From the NCBI GenBank assembly GCA_963921425.1, contig OY992835.1, positions 23,126,001-23,190,000 of the forward strand: a DNA stretch of 64,000 bases. The letters are read 5' to 3'. Under the pieces are notes generated by a model. The model ran no database searches and was not told the origin of the DNA. It saw only the letters and a list, made by a program, of their open reading frames with translations. Positions 47,973 to 61,344 of this stretch are shown piece by piece. This DNA comes from Dryas octopetala (Eukaryota > Streptophyta > Magnoliopsida > Rosales > Rosaceae). The translations under genes were made by a program, and so were the position numbers. Position 1 is the first letter of the stretch. Every line of letters starts with the position of its first letter.

Positions 47973-50900
47973 CGAGAGGGAGAGATGCACTTGTCTCTCA
48001 TCAGGCATGCATGAGATATTTGATGAAAATTGTGAATGGCTGATCTCATCTAATTGTTTACTGTCATGACGTGATATGATGTTAGTGATTATCTTTTTAA
48101 AATATAATATTAATATATTAATGTGGTATAATTAATTTATATGTCCTAATATAGGTGGATATTATTAGTATTATATCTTATACATATAAATATATTGTCT
48201 AATAATTTTTTTACACGTTGAATTGGTTACATCACGCGACAATATAATTATACTAAATAATTACTTAGTTTATGAGAAAATATTAAAAAAAATTGTGATT
48301 TGACTTTTTTTTTTTTTGTCCAGAGTTCTAATCTCCAACATTAATTCGGGGTATGAACTATGAAGTCTTAAGGTCAAATGAATTGGGCATTAATTCCTAA
48401 TCTTTTATTTAGAAATGCACATTCTATGATTCCGATAAAATAGTGAACTAAACATTGTAATGATTCCACTTCATTCCAATCCTACCAACTCAACACCTCT
48501 TGAGATCGACCCAAAAAATACCACTTGAGATCATTACTTGTGTATAATATAAAATACGCCAAAAGGATCTATATATAATTAAAACCCATCAAATGTCAGA
48601 CCTCTACAACTTTCGAATAAATGTATAAAAATTACATGTTTCATCGACCCGAAATATTAATAATTTTTTTTTAGAATGACAACGGGGCAGAAGGAAGGTT
48701 GATTTGTCACTCTTAAGACTTATCCCTATTTTCATCTCTAACACGACACTTTCGGAATCGATAATTAATGTGATCGATCATTAAAAAATTGTAATATATG
48801 AAGCATAATTTTGTGGTCCAGTCTTTGAATTATCAATGTAGTGAAATAATATATAATGTTGTTGGTAATTGGGATTATCTTTTTTAAGTGTGAACTCAAA
48901 AAATTTCATAAATATTGTGGTCCCATCAATAGTTCAATACTATTAAGACTTTTTTTTTTTTTTTTTTACTGAGAATTTTTAATGTGTAACCGATATATTG
49001 TTCTGTAGTGTAACAAATTCAATGTATAAGAGCATTGTTGGACGATATATTTATCTCTCCTAAAATATAATATCAATAACATACATCACGTAACGGTGTA
49101 TCAATCACACCAAAAAATTTATGCTTAGTTGGATATTTATGACATCTCCTACTCTTTGAATTTTATTGTTCCTTGACTTCTAAAGCACCATCTTCCACAC
49201 CTTTTCAATAATACAACTGGTATCTATATGCTTAAGTTAGAGGACCAACTTGAACACCTATAACTAATATAAAAAAATTTGTGAAGGTCAAGTGCAATAA
49301 AAAGCAAACTCTCTCACTTAAGTTGGTGGTTATGAATATAGGTGTCTTTTCTTTTTATTATTATTTTAAGATGGAAATGTCATTCGTACAAATAAGCATG
49401 CATGTATATATCTTGAAGAGAACACAAGTCAAACTATAATAGTGAGTTTGAACTTTGACAGTAAAATACTCAAATATATACTCTTTTTATTTTATTTTTT
49501 ATTTCCTAAAGTGTAGCTTTTCTTTTCTTTTTCTTATTTTTATCGCCAAAACAAGAATTATTGAAGCAAAGGTTAATTTTGTGGTTATTTACATTCAGAA
49601 AAGGAAAGAAAAGAAAAAGGCACATGCACATCTGTACTTTTCAAAGACTATTTACACTCTGCGCATGAGATGTAAATAAAGAAAGTAAAGAAAAAGAGTA
49701 GATATCTTCTTTTGTGCGGTCTCCGAGATCCAATTATCGAATATGTTGGACCAAATCAGGCATTAAAGAACAATTTAAATGTCGAACATTCATGTCTAAT
49801 TATAGTACTCCTTTTTGAATAATAAATTATCCTTACAGTTGTATTCATAGACGCCTCTTCGGATGTAGTCCGATATGGTGCCTCAAGAAATATGCTATAT
49901 ATTAGTCTTAATTTTTTTTTCTTAATTATCATTTTTCAACTTACATTATATTTATATATGATAATTTCAATTGATCACTTATCATGTTGACAAAATAAAG
50001 AAAAAGAAAAACTTTAGTTGAAGAACATGTGTTATATATACTACGTAATGTATTGAGTGATATAATAATCAAATTAAAATACGACATGTGTTAAAATTTA
50101 ACGATAACTTTTTATTATTTAACATATCATTTTTAATTAGACAAGTGATCGCTTCGTTTCCAAAATGTTAATGGACTCCAAATTTTATAATACTTACTTG
50201 TATACTATGTTAGTACGTTCTAACCAATATATAAAAAAGATCGAGGGACCATATTTATGGTTGACTTGGGTCAACGGTGATCGAGCAGGTACATAGTAGA
50301 TGTGTGGAGAACACTGAAGTTACTGATGGAATCATGGAACTACTAAAACTGAATTGAAATTAATTTTCTGCATATGCAGCGGAGCTAACTGATGTTAAAT
50401 TAATGGCTTGCAGCTTCCACCGAATATAAGTTGGGTTCTGCAGAATGCGTACCATGATCATCATCGTGAAAATAAATTAATGGCTAGCTGATGTTTTCTA
50501 CATCAAAATTAATGCAAGAAAGTGTTTAATTGCTCCAAATTTTGAAACTCTCTGATCAATCTTAAAGGTCCAGCTGGATCTTCTCTGAAGAATTGAAGCT
50601 TATAGGTCCCCCCTTCATCAGATTCATTAATTAAATTTAATGGCATTAAGTCCATGTGAAATTAATAATAACTATATATGTCCTGCATGTGACTCAAACT
50701 AGCTAGACTGTAACCACTGATGATTAATTGGTACATACGAGTTTAATCCTTAATTGTTTTTCCGTAAAGAGTACGGTTTAGTCTTATGTATATTGAAGTT
50801 TGATCCTTATTTTTTAAAGTAGTTAGAAAAAGTCAAGGACCGGTTGATCTAATAGATGACATCTAATTTCTGTTTGTCGAAAGAAGGTCTTAAGTTTAAA

Positions 50901-51055
50901 ATTTTATAGACAACACTTGTTGATAAAAAAAATGTACTAAGAGAAAAACTATTGAAATCATTTAATAGATATGATTTGTATAGTAGTTTTTCCTTTTTCT
51001 TATAATTAAATGAATGAACCTTCACATATTAAAGACGTGCTTGATGGTTATTTAT

Positions 51056-51427
51056 GAGTTAATTACACTTACATTTCTTGAGGTTTATCGTCTTTTTACA
51101 TACACCTCCTGGAGTTTCAAAAATTACATATACACCTCCTAAGGTTTTAAAACTATTGCATATAATTCCCTACAAGAGAAAAAAAATAAATAAATAAAAA
51201 AGAAAAATATTTGTATTGAGGTTGGACCTTACACCTTGAGTAATCTTATTAGGCTATTTAACCCATTAGTATGCCTTTTTGCATAATTTCTCATAATTTT
51301 TCGTCTCACTATAGGGGTTATATGCAACAGTTTTGAAACCTCAAGGGATGTATGTGCAATTGTTGAAATCTCAGAGGGTGTATGTGAAAAGACGATAAAC
51401 CTCAGGGGGTGTAAGTATAATTAACTC
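51056..51427. mobile_element. MULE-type MITE, copy B
   Basis: Same family as 36079-36445, with end GAGTTAATTACACTTACATT and its inverted match. An exact 9-bp target duplication GTTATTTAT occurs at 51047-51055 and 51428-51436. Confidence 0.87.
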
Positions 51428-52687
51428 GTTATTTATTGATCGAGATCATGTCCTTAATTTCTTATTAATTTCTTTTTTCTTCCTCTCTTGCGATATCAAG
51501 TTATATACTAGAGCATAATTAACAATCTTTGCATACATTAATGTGTACCCAAATTAAGAAGAAGAAATAATTAACTATCTTTGCACATATAAATGCTTAG
51601 TATATACAAATTTAACTAGTTTAATGATATGAACCATCTAATTCTTTTACGTTTTCATTAAAAACCTATCTTTACTATAAAAAATTAGATAAATTAGAAC
51701 CTTTATATATTTGATTAAATAGTGATTTCTTTTTTTCTTTGGGGGGGAGAAAATCAAAATTTGAACCTCTCTCAATATTGGGGAAAGAAATTATAAATAA
51801 CTCTAGATTGACGGCTAGTCGGCTAGTGGATAAATAGTGGTTATTTCAATATTAATTGAAAACACTATTTTCGTTTATTTATTCTACCATAATTAGATAT
51901 TTTAATGATACATTTTTAAAAAATATTAACTTGTGTGGTCCATTCTTTAATAAAAATAAGCATGCATTGAAAGAATTATATATATATATATATACAGTTC
52001 TATTCAAGTTCGCACGTTCGCTCCTAATGCTGAGTGTTCGATAGTGCAAAATTTTACAGCATTGAGTGCTCGGAGCTAGTTTGTTGACATTTATGTTATG
52101 ATTTAGCTCTAAACCCAAAATTCTATAGCTAAACCCTAACATAATGCCTCAATCAAACTCATTATATGCCCTATGAGGAGATGAGATGAACCTATAGAGA
52201 AAAACACCCACAAAACTCGGCGGAGGAAGCAGCGCTGAATGCTGCTTGCAGCGTTTGCCTGCTTTAAAAAATAATTGTCGAGCGCTTGGTGTAGCTCCCG
52301 AGCATGATCAAATATGTATATATATATATATATGATATCAGTTTGGGTTAGTGGGTGTATGAGTGCATCAATGACTTGTAAAGCAAGTTAATTTCATGAA
52401 AGTGGTCCTGTGAATTAGTTCCGTTAGGTAACCTCTATTTTCGCGTAGAGATATTTTCGATCTCAACCACCCTTTTTTTTGGCCAGGTCGATCTCAACCA
52501 TCTACAACATAAAAAATTTGGGATTATGATAACATATATATATACATGCCTATTATACAAACAGTCCTACCCAATGAAATGTTAAATCAGTGAGCTGTTA
52601 GTACTCTAGCTAGCTAGTACTAGCAGCAATATATATGCATGGGGACCATTTCTTTTCGCATAAATATATAATTGAAGACCTATAGTT

Positions 52688-52701
52688 GGCCATATATGGC
52701 C
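52688..52701. promoter_or_regulatory. Palindromic CArG box (GGCCATATATGGCC)
   Basis: Contains CCATATATGG (52690-52699), a perfect CC(A/T)6GG site, inside a 14-bp perfect palindrome. MADS-domain dimers bind this class of site. It lies 1.7 kb beyond the SEP stop codon and 6.8 kb upstream of the FUL-like start. Confidence 0.5.
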
Positions 52702-53511
52702 GATTGAGAATCTCAGATAAAGGAGTATGAAGTTAAGATCTAACCTCAATCACTCCTTTTTGCTTTGGAATATGAACCTATATATGGATGGTTATGTACA
52801 TATAAGGGTAATATTTCTATTCCCCATAGATATGCACATGCTTCTTCTTGAAATGCTTTGCCCAAAATAATATATACTAGGAGGATCACATTTTTATGCC
52901 ACAATAATGAATCACAACATGTTGTAGATGAGTGCACTTACGTCACACCAATTACAATAATTAATCGATAATTGACATGTTATTTATCCTATAATATATT
53001 TCTTTAAAGTGGTCTCCCATAAATGTAATCTTAAATATCTTTAGATTATATTGGAGGGAACGAACTGAATCGATTCTAGCTTATCTTCATCTAATACCCA
53101 CTCCCTCACCACCTGGACCAACCAAAAAAAAAAGTATTGTTTGGTAACGAGAGAGAGAAAAGAGAGCAAGGGAGTGAAAATGCATGAATGGAGCAATCTT
53201 GTTCCCATTGAGCCCTCTGGATTTTGCAGTTCCCAAGTTTTGTTCAAATCGAACTCGGACAACAATGTTGCCCAAATCTTTTGAATTAACTCATTGGGCT
53301 GACAATAACTAGAAGACTGATTCAACTAGGCCCACTTACTAACACCACTTATTTGCTATTACTCTGGGGCCTAACAAAAACATAAGATGGTTGTATTTCT
53401 CAATTCAAATGGGTTTTGCTTTGGCAGGTGGAAAAAACCTTACCTACACACGTTGTATATAACGTGCATTTCACAACTAGTACATCATGAGACTTACACA
53501 TAGCTAAATAT

Positions 53512-53745
53512 TAGGGAAATTGAACTAAATGACTTACACCCCCCACCCTAAATATTAGGGAAGAAGAGTTGGGTGTGAGAGAGAGAAAGTCAGCCAAATG
53601 AAGTTACATTGGCAAATTTGTGTATATTTATATGAAGGATATTTTAGATTTTTCAAGTTCAAAAAGGGTTATGAATGTAAATTTTGAAAAAAGAGGTCAT
53701 AAAAATAATGGTGGGGTGGGTGGGTAATTTAGTTCAATTTCCCTA
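53512..53745. mobile_element. MITE, 234 bp, downstream of SEP
   Basis: Ends TAGGGAAATTGAACTAAATG and its inverted match TAGGGAAATTGAACTAAATT, with inner CACCCCCCACC opposing GGTGGGGTGGG. The flanks read aatat on both sides, but the AT content makes the duplication length uncertain. Confidence 0.75.
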
Positions 53746-54382
53746 AATATTAGACACTCATTGTATATAATGGGTGTAGAAGTAAGTTTTGCACCTTCAG
53801 CTTTCGTGACTTTCGTCCCTTAAGGATATAAGGAGCAATTTTTCAACCCTGCTTTCAAGGCCTGCGACTAAGTACTTACATAATACTAATTCATATAAAT
53901 TGAAATGGAGTTCTGACGTTCTGTGATCAATAAATCAATAATTTAATTAGAATTTCCTCTTCTTCTTTTTTTCTTCATTTACATAATGCTTATGAGGGTG
54001 CAGGCTGCGCAGCTTTGTCTTTTTCCCTTCTTAATTGTTTTTGGTTTTATAACTGTGCAGCTTGAAGATAGAAATCAACAGGAGAAGAACTATTATATAA
54101 TTCATATCAGATGAAATCTTGTTTGAGAAAAAGATTATATAACCAGTCTTAGAGCAAGAAATTAAGAAGTTTCAACATTGTAAATTTCTTAGAAGCTAGC
54201 CATTTGTAACTAGATAATTATAAAAGGATTTTAGGCTTTTTAACAAGGCCCTCTGAAATTCAGTCACTGCTGATTTTATGTGAAAAAGCAAGTTACATGC
54301 ATATTAATTGTCAATTGCCAGCAAAAGCACATACTCAGTATGCTTTTATGACTGATCCATCCTTAGGCCCTCACTCTCCATC

Positions 54383-57300
54383 TCAAAGCATCCATCCAGG
54401 GATGAAACCATTGACTTGTTGGGCATGTGTTGTGGCAGTCATCTGCTGATCTGACCCCACATTGTACCTGTAAATCAAAGTGAATTAATTAATTAAGCAC
54501 ATGAAGCAGAACAATTAATTAATCAAATTTTGGTTACATAAACACAGTTGATGAAGTTACTTAATTAAATCCTTATTACCCTATTTGCAAGGTGGGATTG
54601 CACTCTAAAGGCTGGAAGAACCCCTGGGATTGAGTGTGCTGGGTTCCATATGGCAAACTCTGGTCACCACCTTCCCAGGACTGTCGAAGTTGATTTCTTG
54701 AGCTGATTTCATCCAACTGTAAAATAAGGAAGTAAAAGCTGAATTTTGTATATTTACATGGTCAACATGCAGTGAGAAAAGAAGGTTGGACCATTACAAA
54801 TACGATATCAATTAGTTACCTTCATTGTCAAATCTCTGTTCGCTTCTAATAACATTTGTTCCTGTAATTGAAACAGTTAGCTAATTAGTATTGCAAGCTC
54901 TACCAAGAAAAATTGATATTATAAGCACATGAAATTGCATTGCCTTCATATCATCAAGACTTAGGCATATAAATGTACCTTGTTCTGAAGGTCAGCAAGC
55001 TGGTCAAGCATATACTGGGTCTGCAAATTAAGCCAAGATGGGAATAACAATGTAAAATATTCATCCTACTAAAAAACTAAGGATATCGCTCTGAAGAACA
55101 TGTAATTCTATATAGTTCTAAGAATTATTGCTATATATATCAGCATGTTAACATGAGCTCATCAAGTTATCATCAACACTTTGTGATACTATATTCTCGG
55201 TATCTTTGTACATGCATGTTATATGATGTAATGTTAATTCCTAATTAAATGCATAATAATGTTAATTAAAATGGTTACCTTAGTGGACCTAACTTGCTTC
55301 AAGGAGGACTCTAGTTGACGCTCAAGCTGCTCAAGCTCCTTTGTGTTTAATGGACCCAAGTCTTCTCCAAGAAGGTTTCTACAGTACCAAGAGAAAATGA
55401 TTCATTCATGAACAGGCCGGGTCTACTCTCTGAGTAACAGAACAGTTCATATACTACAAATGTATCCAGAATATCGGTAATGCCATGTTTGATTAAGCCT
55501 GTCATTAAATATTTATAAGTAATGCAAGATGTATTATATTTTTTATATTACTTGTTTACCACATCTCTATTAAATGTGAGATAGATCTATCTATACAGAT
55601 GGATCCTAGAGATATGGTACCAAAAATATGATACAGACAGTTATATGAGATATCCATTATCGAATATAAGAAGTTATCCAACCCACAAATTTCAAGCCAT
55701 GCCATTGAAATTCCATGGAGACCACAGTCCCATTAACTCACCTTTGAGTTTGTTGTAGGGACTCAAACCTAGCTTTCAGTTTCAAGTATTCACGATAGCT
55801 GCTCTGCTTTGACAACAAGATATTAATTGTTAGGCAACTATTAGCCACATCCTAAATGGAAAGTAGCAAATTTTGAACTGTTAGCCATATATGATATACC
55901 ATATTTAATTATTAGTAAAATCTTCTCGATCTGTGTTGATTTTTTATTTTTGGTCAACATTTTCTCTATGTTGATGAACACTGAAAATTCGTTAAAATAT
56001 GTAGTAGATACACATAATATAGCAAATTAACTAGCAATATTTAGGAATTACCTCAAGTTCCTTGGCAGGTTTGTTGACTTCTACTGCACCATAGCTGCAT
56101 TTTTGGTACCTTTCAAGTGTTTTGAGTATGCTAAGTGAAGTGGGAAAGAAAAGAGGGAAAAAAAAAAGACCCATTAGGATACTATTAATGAATATAAGTT
56201 TTTAATCAAAAGCTATATGCATGAGAAGAAACTGTATTAAATTTCTTCCTCTTGGTCTACTGTCACATTATCTGCTTTGTACAAATGAGCAGATCGAATT
56301 TGCAGACCTTACAATCCTGATGGTTGAAGGCTGGGTTAATATTTTTTTTTTTGGGTCAAAAGGCTGGGTTAATATTTTTTTTTTGCCCACTCAACCGGTG
56401 GCTGCTGCTTAAAACAATAATAAAAAGGAAACCTGGCCTGTCCTATACTCCTATATGACACATTAAGTCACACAGCCAAAAATTCACTATTTATTTGATA
56501 TAAATTAACGTACTCCATACATGTCTTGAGGCAATATAGATTAAAAGATTAATAAGATAGTACATATCATCAGAACAATTAAGCTATATATTTGATTTCC
56601 GTGCATTTTCTGAGGCTCCTATATGCAAGAAAAAGAATTTTAACTGTTAAAAGTTTCCAAGACACAATAGTCATTTCTATCAGTATGTAAATGCCTTTGT
56701 TGCTTCATGAAAGCAACCAGATGAATTAGTATGGATTTATAACTTGTTCTTTGGAGTATTAATAGAGAGTTAATCTAGTATGTATAAGGAATTACTCTAG
56801 TATGAAATATTATAGTACTTATCATGTTGGCCAACTTTTCAACTATTGAACAATCCTTGACCTTGTATATATATATATATATATGAAACATTCATATATA
56901 GGAATCTCACAATGATTAGCTAGCACAAGGAATCAAAACATGAGAAATATGCACACGTACCCATGCCAAAACATATTTTCCATGATAATGTTATCTTCGT
57001 GGTAACAGTAAATATATGTATATCTTCATGGTAATGTTTTCATGCATGTCAAACATATATGCCATGAGAATTAATGAACATATTTTTTCTAAAACCTTCA
57101 AAACTATTGCATAAATTTTTTAAATATTTTAAGATCGAGATTAAAACGAGTAGAGGCTTACATGTGGTTCCGCCACTAATTGGATAATTAATTTGGACCA
57201 CATATATAGTCAAACAGAAATCTACTTGATTAATAATTTCAAATTACCTAAAATGAGAACATTTTCCTATATCTTCATGTTCTAGTATTAATTTTACATC

Positions 57301-58470
57301 TTCTTTTTTCATGCATGAAAACAGAAATTCAAAAATCTTATTAAAATAGTTGCCTTCCTGATAGTAGTCCTCGTTTTAGATTAAGCCAAATACAAATATA
57401 CTTTTAAAAAATTAATGACACGTACAAACAAATTAAACAGATAGCTTGTCTTTGGCCAAAAAAAAAAAAAAACAGATAGCTTGTCATGAGCACTCAAATA
57501 TATTCTGGAATATCTCTTTCCTTGAACCAAATTTATGCTTCTGCCAACTCTAACTAGTCTTTCTTTTTCATATATAGCATGCAACCAAATAAAAGCTGAC
57601 TAATTTCCAATTAACCATCAATCTGTGGCTACTACTGGCCAGTACTATATTTGCCATATAGTAGAAAAATATGCATTTCATACTTGTACGTACTTTCTTT
57701 TCAAATCTGTAAACTATCTGTTGCATTAAATTTGTTTAATCCACTATATATTCCACTTCTTGGTCATGGTTGGCTAATGAAATTTCGTAGCTACATGTAC
57801 ATAAAATCATTAAATAAATCATCAACCCCACATGTCAAAACCCTAGGATCGATGTTTGTTCCTGAACCCATTCAAAAGTAATACTGCAAACTGTATAATG
57901 ACCCCAGAAACATTTAGTAATAATTAAAATAGTTGAATTAATCTAGAAAATATATCACAAATCAGTGATCACAACTTTCTTTAAGAAATTTATAATTTAA
58001 AGTAAGTCAGAGCTTAGTCCGCTGTGCAATAGATAGATCGATGTTCATTGAGAGATGTGTCAAATGTCTATACGGATTTCAGATGAAAAGAATCACAACA
58101 GGGAGCTTTCTCTAGCCATGCCAGAGAACTCTGTGTCCCTAATTCTACGCGAAAAGAAGTGTATATGATGATCGATCATCATGATCTAGCTCTCAGGCTT
58201 TTGATATATATTTACACACCATGGAGGCCAACTCTCTCTTTCTCTCAAATTGACACACAGGGTTTGAACTAGTTTGTTTAGAGATAATTTAGTTGACTTT
58301 ATTTCACCTAATTAAAAATAATTTACTCAAATTTATGAATTTTCAGCAATTCTCAAATTAATCCAGACTTCTAAGAAGACATATATAAGTCATTCTTCTA
58401 GATAACGAGAGAAATAAAATCCAAATAAATCAAACGAAAAAAGTGAAGATCTTAATCATTTTAGCTTGAA

Positions 58471-58501
<31 letters not shown>

Positions 58502-59261
58502 CAGCTAGCATATAGGATATATCAGAGAAGTCATTCATATGCATAACCACAGGCAATTTTTTTTATCTTAAGAAAAAAAAAAAAAAGACAATATTTTCTG
58601 TCAGGGAAGCCAAACCGGCGAGAAAAAAAAATGTCAGAAAAGCAAACAAAATGGGTATATGAATTTCTGCTTCAGATCCAATAGTGCAGCAAGATTTAGT
58701 ACACAAAAAATGAAAACAATAACATATGTACACTTTGTGGGTACACAGAATTGGATCAAAACCCAACCTTAATTAGCTAGCTTCATTAATAGATCACAAG
58801 AGGAAAAAGTATCTTTTCAGGCGGTAATGGAACTCAGCCTTGTGAAAATAATTAATTAATTAATATTTCCAATATATCATTAAAAATTGAACAAAAAGAG
58901 AGAGACAGACTTTGTGAAAGATGCATGCTTGCACTTGTAGAAGCCAAGATCATGTAGATCCCAATGAAACCCATGAAGAAAATCAATAAAACTAGCTAGA
59001 GAGGGCATAAAATCAGAGAGTGTGTGTGTGTGTGTGTGTGTGTCAGTGGGTGCTGGTGGGTATGTTGAGTAATTACCTAGAGCTGCTGCAGAACTCATAG
59101 AGCTTGCCACGGTTAGAGAAGATGATGAGAGCAACCTCAGCATCACAGAGAATAGAGAGCTCATAGGCTTTCTTGAGAAGCCCATTTCTTCTCTTTGCAA
59201 ATGTGACTTGCCTGTTTATCTTGTTCTCTATCCTCTTCAGCTCCACTCTTCCCCTCCCCAT
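54383..59261 (-). CDS. SEP1: SEPALLATA1/2-clade MIKC MADS-box transcription factor
   Basis: Eight exons, 59261-59077, 56130-56052, 55803-55742, 55378-55279, 55020-54979, 54861-54820, 54716-54580 and 54467-54383, give 243 residues. The MADS domain (1-60) reads [20 protein letters not shown]...LYEFCSSS, typical of the AGL2 group. The I/K region has [38 protein letters not shown] and [14 protein letters not shown]. The C-terminus ends [10 protein letters not shown], the SEP1/2 terminal motif. SEP proteins are the bridging partners of the floral quartet complexes specifying sepals, petals, stamens, carpels and ovules, so a functional link with the FUL-like neighbour is likely. The first intron is 2.9 kb, a common place for MADS-gene control. 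The start at 59261 is chosen over an upstream in-frame GTG because it begins the MGRG motif. SEP1 versus SEP2 cannot be told apart outside Brassicaceae. Confidence 0.95.
59020..59043. repeat. (GT)n microsatellite in SEP intron 1
   Basis: About 12 GT dinucleotides about 30 bases into intron 1 of the SEP gene. A shorter GT run is at about 58489-58501. Confidence 0.85.
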
Positions 59262-59530
59262 AATATTATTCTTGGTAAAAAATACTATCCACACCCAACC
59301 ACACCCTTAATTTCCTTCCCTTTTTTTAATACTATATATATTTCTTTCTTTTTGGGCAATCTAATTATCAAAGCTTTGATCTCCACAATATTTTCTTTGC
59401 TTTTATTGTGACTCTTCTCTCTTTGGGTACAAGCTGATCCTCCTTTTCTAGGTCACTACCAAACTGTAACCAAATTTGTGAAAAACAAGAGAAAGTTAGA
59501 TACTCACCCACTGGAACCCTAAGGAGAGAA

Positions 59531-59532
<2 letters not shown>

Positions 59533-59577
<45 letters not shown>
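59533..59577. repeat. (GA)n microsatellite in the SEP 5' leader
   Basis: About 22 GA dinucleotides between the probable TATA box and the SEP start codon, so probably transcribed as a CU-rich leader. Confidence 0.88.
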
Positions 59578-59579
<2 letters not shown>

Positions 59580-59620
59580 TTAGTTGTCTTGTAGCTTTGA
59601 GTTTGGGTTCTCTATCTTGG

Positions 59621-59627
59621 CTTTATA
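59621..59627 (-). promoter_or_regulatory. Candidate TATA box of the SEP gene
   Basis: TTATAAAG on the minus strand, about 360 bases upstream of the start codon. Transcription from about 59590 would place the (GA)n tract at the start of the leader. Confidence 0.45.
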
Positions 59628-60752
59628 ACCTCAGGTTCCAATCTACGCCCAGAACTCTGAATGAAAACTTAGGGTTGCTGTTTTTTCTAGTTTCATATAA
59701 ACCTCTTTTTTCTCTCTTTCCTTTGTACTATTTCTTTGTTTGACAGTTGTACAACCAATCGCAGTATGAGCGCGTGTGGTTTTGTCTATGTATGTATGTC
59801 TTCTTTTTTGTCAGAGTCTATGTATGTATGCCTCCATGTCAATTTATTACCGTCTTTGTAATTAAGGACTTTCTGAAACTTGAAAGTGCAATTCATTATT
59901 CACGTCTAATGTTAGGTATATTTGTAATAAGTGTGTTCATCTAGCTTATATTAATTATGTTGAATTCAAATGACTCGTCTGTAAGTTTTAGCTTAAGTGA
60001 AATTAGGAGGGGAACAAAAATTTGGATAATATGCTCGAGTATTGATGCAGTAAAATAATTCATAATGACTCATCACTCCTTAATTTATCATCTCCAAATA
60101 TATAAACCAAATTTATTTTCGATAGAGTAAAATTCAAACTTTGAACGTTTGTAATATTGTAGAGAAAAATATCACTAAACTCGTATATAATTTTTTATCA
60201 TCAATAAATGGTGTCCATGAAATTTAAATTCAAAACATCCTTCTACTAAGAGGAAACTGGATGTCATTATTAATCCAAATGATCATTGGCACATCAATTT
60301 AAAAAATGTATTCATTTGCAGCTGGTGGACAGCCCAATTGGAAGGGTTGTAGAGTTTTGTCAATTAAACAGTAAAAGCTAACATAAGGAACATAAATTAT
60401 GGAAGAAAAAAAATGTTAATAGCTTTATTAAGGGAGGTGATTTTCGCACTCCTCTTTTCTCCATTTGCACTCCTTCTTATTTAGTTAAATGTTTGTATAT
60501 ATTTTTATTATTTATTTTCCACATATACCGTTTAGTTTTTAATTATAGAATGTCACATATGCAACATTAAATCTTACACATTTAATTTTTAAAAATTATC
60601 ATAATAATATATCTATTTATATAACTCTCTTTTAAAAAGGAAGAAAAACTTATGTAATTCTCTACAATTTTGTTCGTCTTCTTGATATATAGTACATCTA
60701 GCTCTCGTTTCTTATTAAGCTATCATGTGAGTTGTGACATTCATTTTTTTAA

Positions 60753-61184
60753 GGGTTTTTTTCATATTTAGTACCTGAACTTTGACCATTGTCTTAATGT
60801 GGTACCTAAACTTTTATTTGTCCCAATTGAGTACCTAAACTTTTATTTTGTGTCTAATAGGTACCAAAATGAATTTCTGTTAAAATTATCAACAAAAGTT
60901 AGGGGCAATATAGTCACTTCAAAAAATTTATATTTTATTTTTAATTTTTAATTTTTTTTGTTTGTTGTGTGTTTTTTTTAATAATTTTAAACATATAAAG
61001 AAAATAATTAAAATATACTTTGACTATATTGCCCCTAATTTTTATTGACAATTTTAACAAAAATTCATTTTGGTACCTATTAGACACAAAATAAAAGTTT
61101 AGGTACTCAATTGGGACAAATAAAAATTTAGGTACCACATTAAGACAAGGGTCAAAATTTAGGTACTAAATATGAAATAAACTC
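60753..61184. mobile_element. MULE-type MITE nested in the outer element, 432 bp
   Basis: Ends GGGTTTTTTTCATATTTAGT and, inverted, GAGTTTATTTCATATTTAGT. The arms are about 140 bases and nearly perfect ('ggtacctaaacttttatttg' and its complement). An exact 9-bp target duplication TTTTTTTAA occurs at 60744-60752 and 61185-61193. Near-complete self-complementarity. Confidence 0.85.
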
Positions 61185-61344
61185 TTTTTTTAAATTCAAA
61201 TATGCTACAAATTAGTAGTGGTTGCTATGGGAACATTTTTCTTGGCAATGTTAAAAGACCAAAAAATGAGGGAATAGACTAATTGAAAACCCCAATTAAT
61301 TTCATAACACAAAACCCACCATCAAAAGAAGAAAAAAATACATA

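Larger units (their letters stand above)
45913..54382. other. FUL-like upstream region and SEP downstream region
   Basis: 8.5 kb between the two MADS genes, AT-rich, with no supported exon. It holds a (GA)n tract (47927-47968), the MITE at 51056-51427, a perfect CArG box at 52690-52699, several AT microsatellites, and a MITE at 53512-53745. Anything controlling the FUL-like gene from upstream should lie here. Confidence 0.55.

Noticed and set aside
59073..59294. Longer SEP start 11 codons upstream at a GTG
   Set aside because: MADS proteins of this group begin MGRG; the ATG at 59261 fits and the upstream codon is not ATG.
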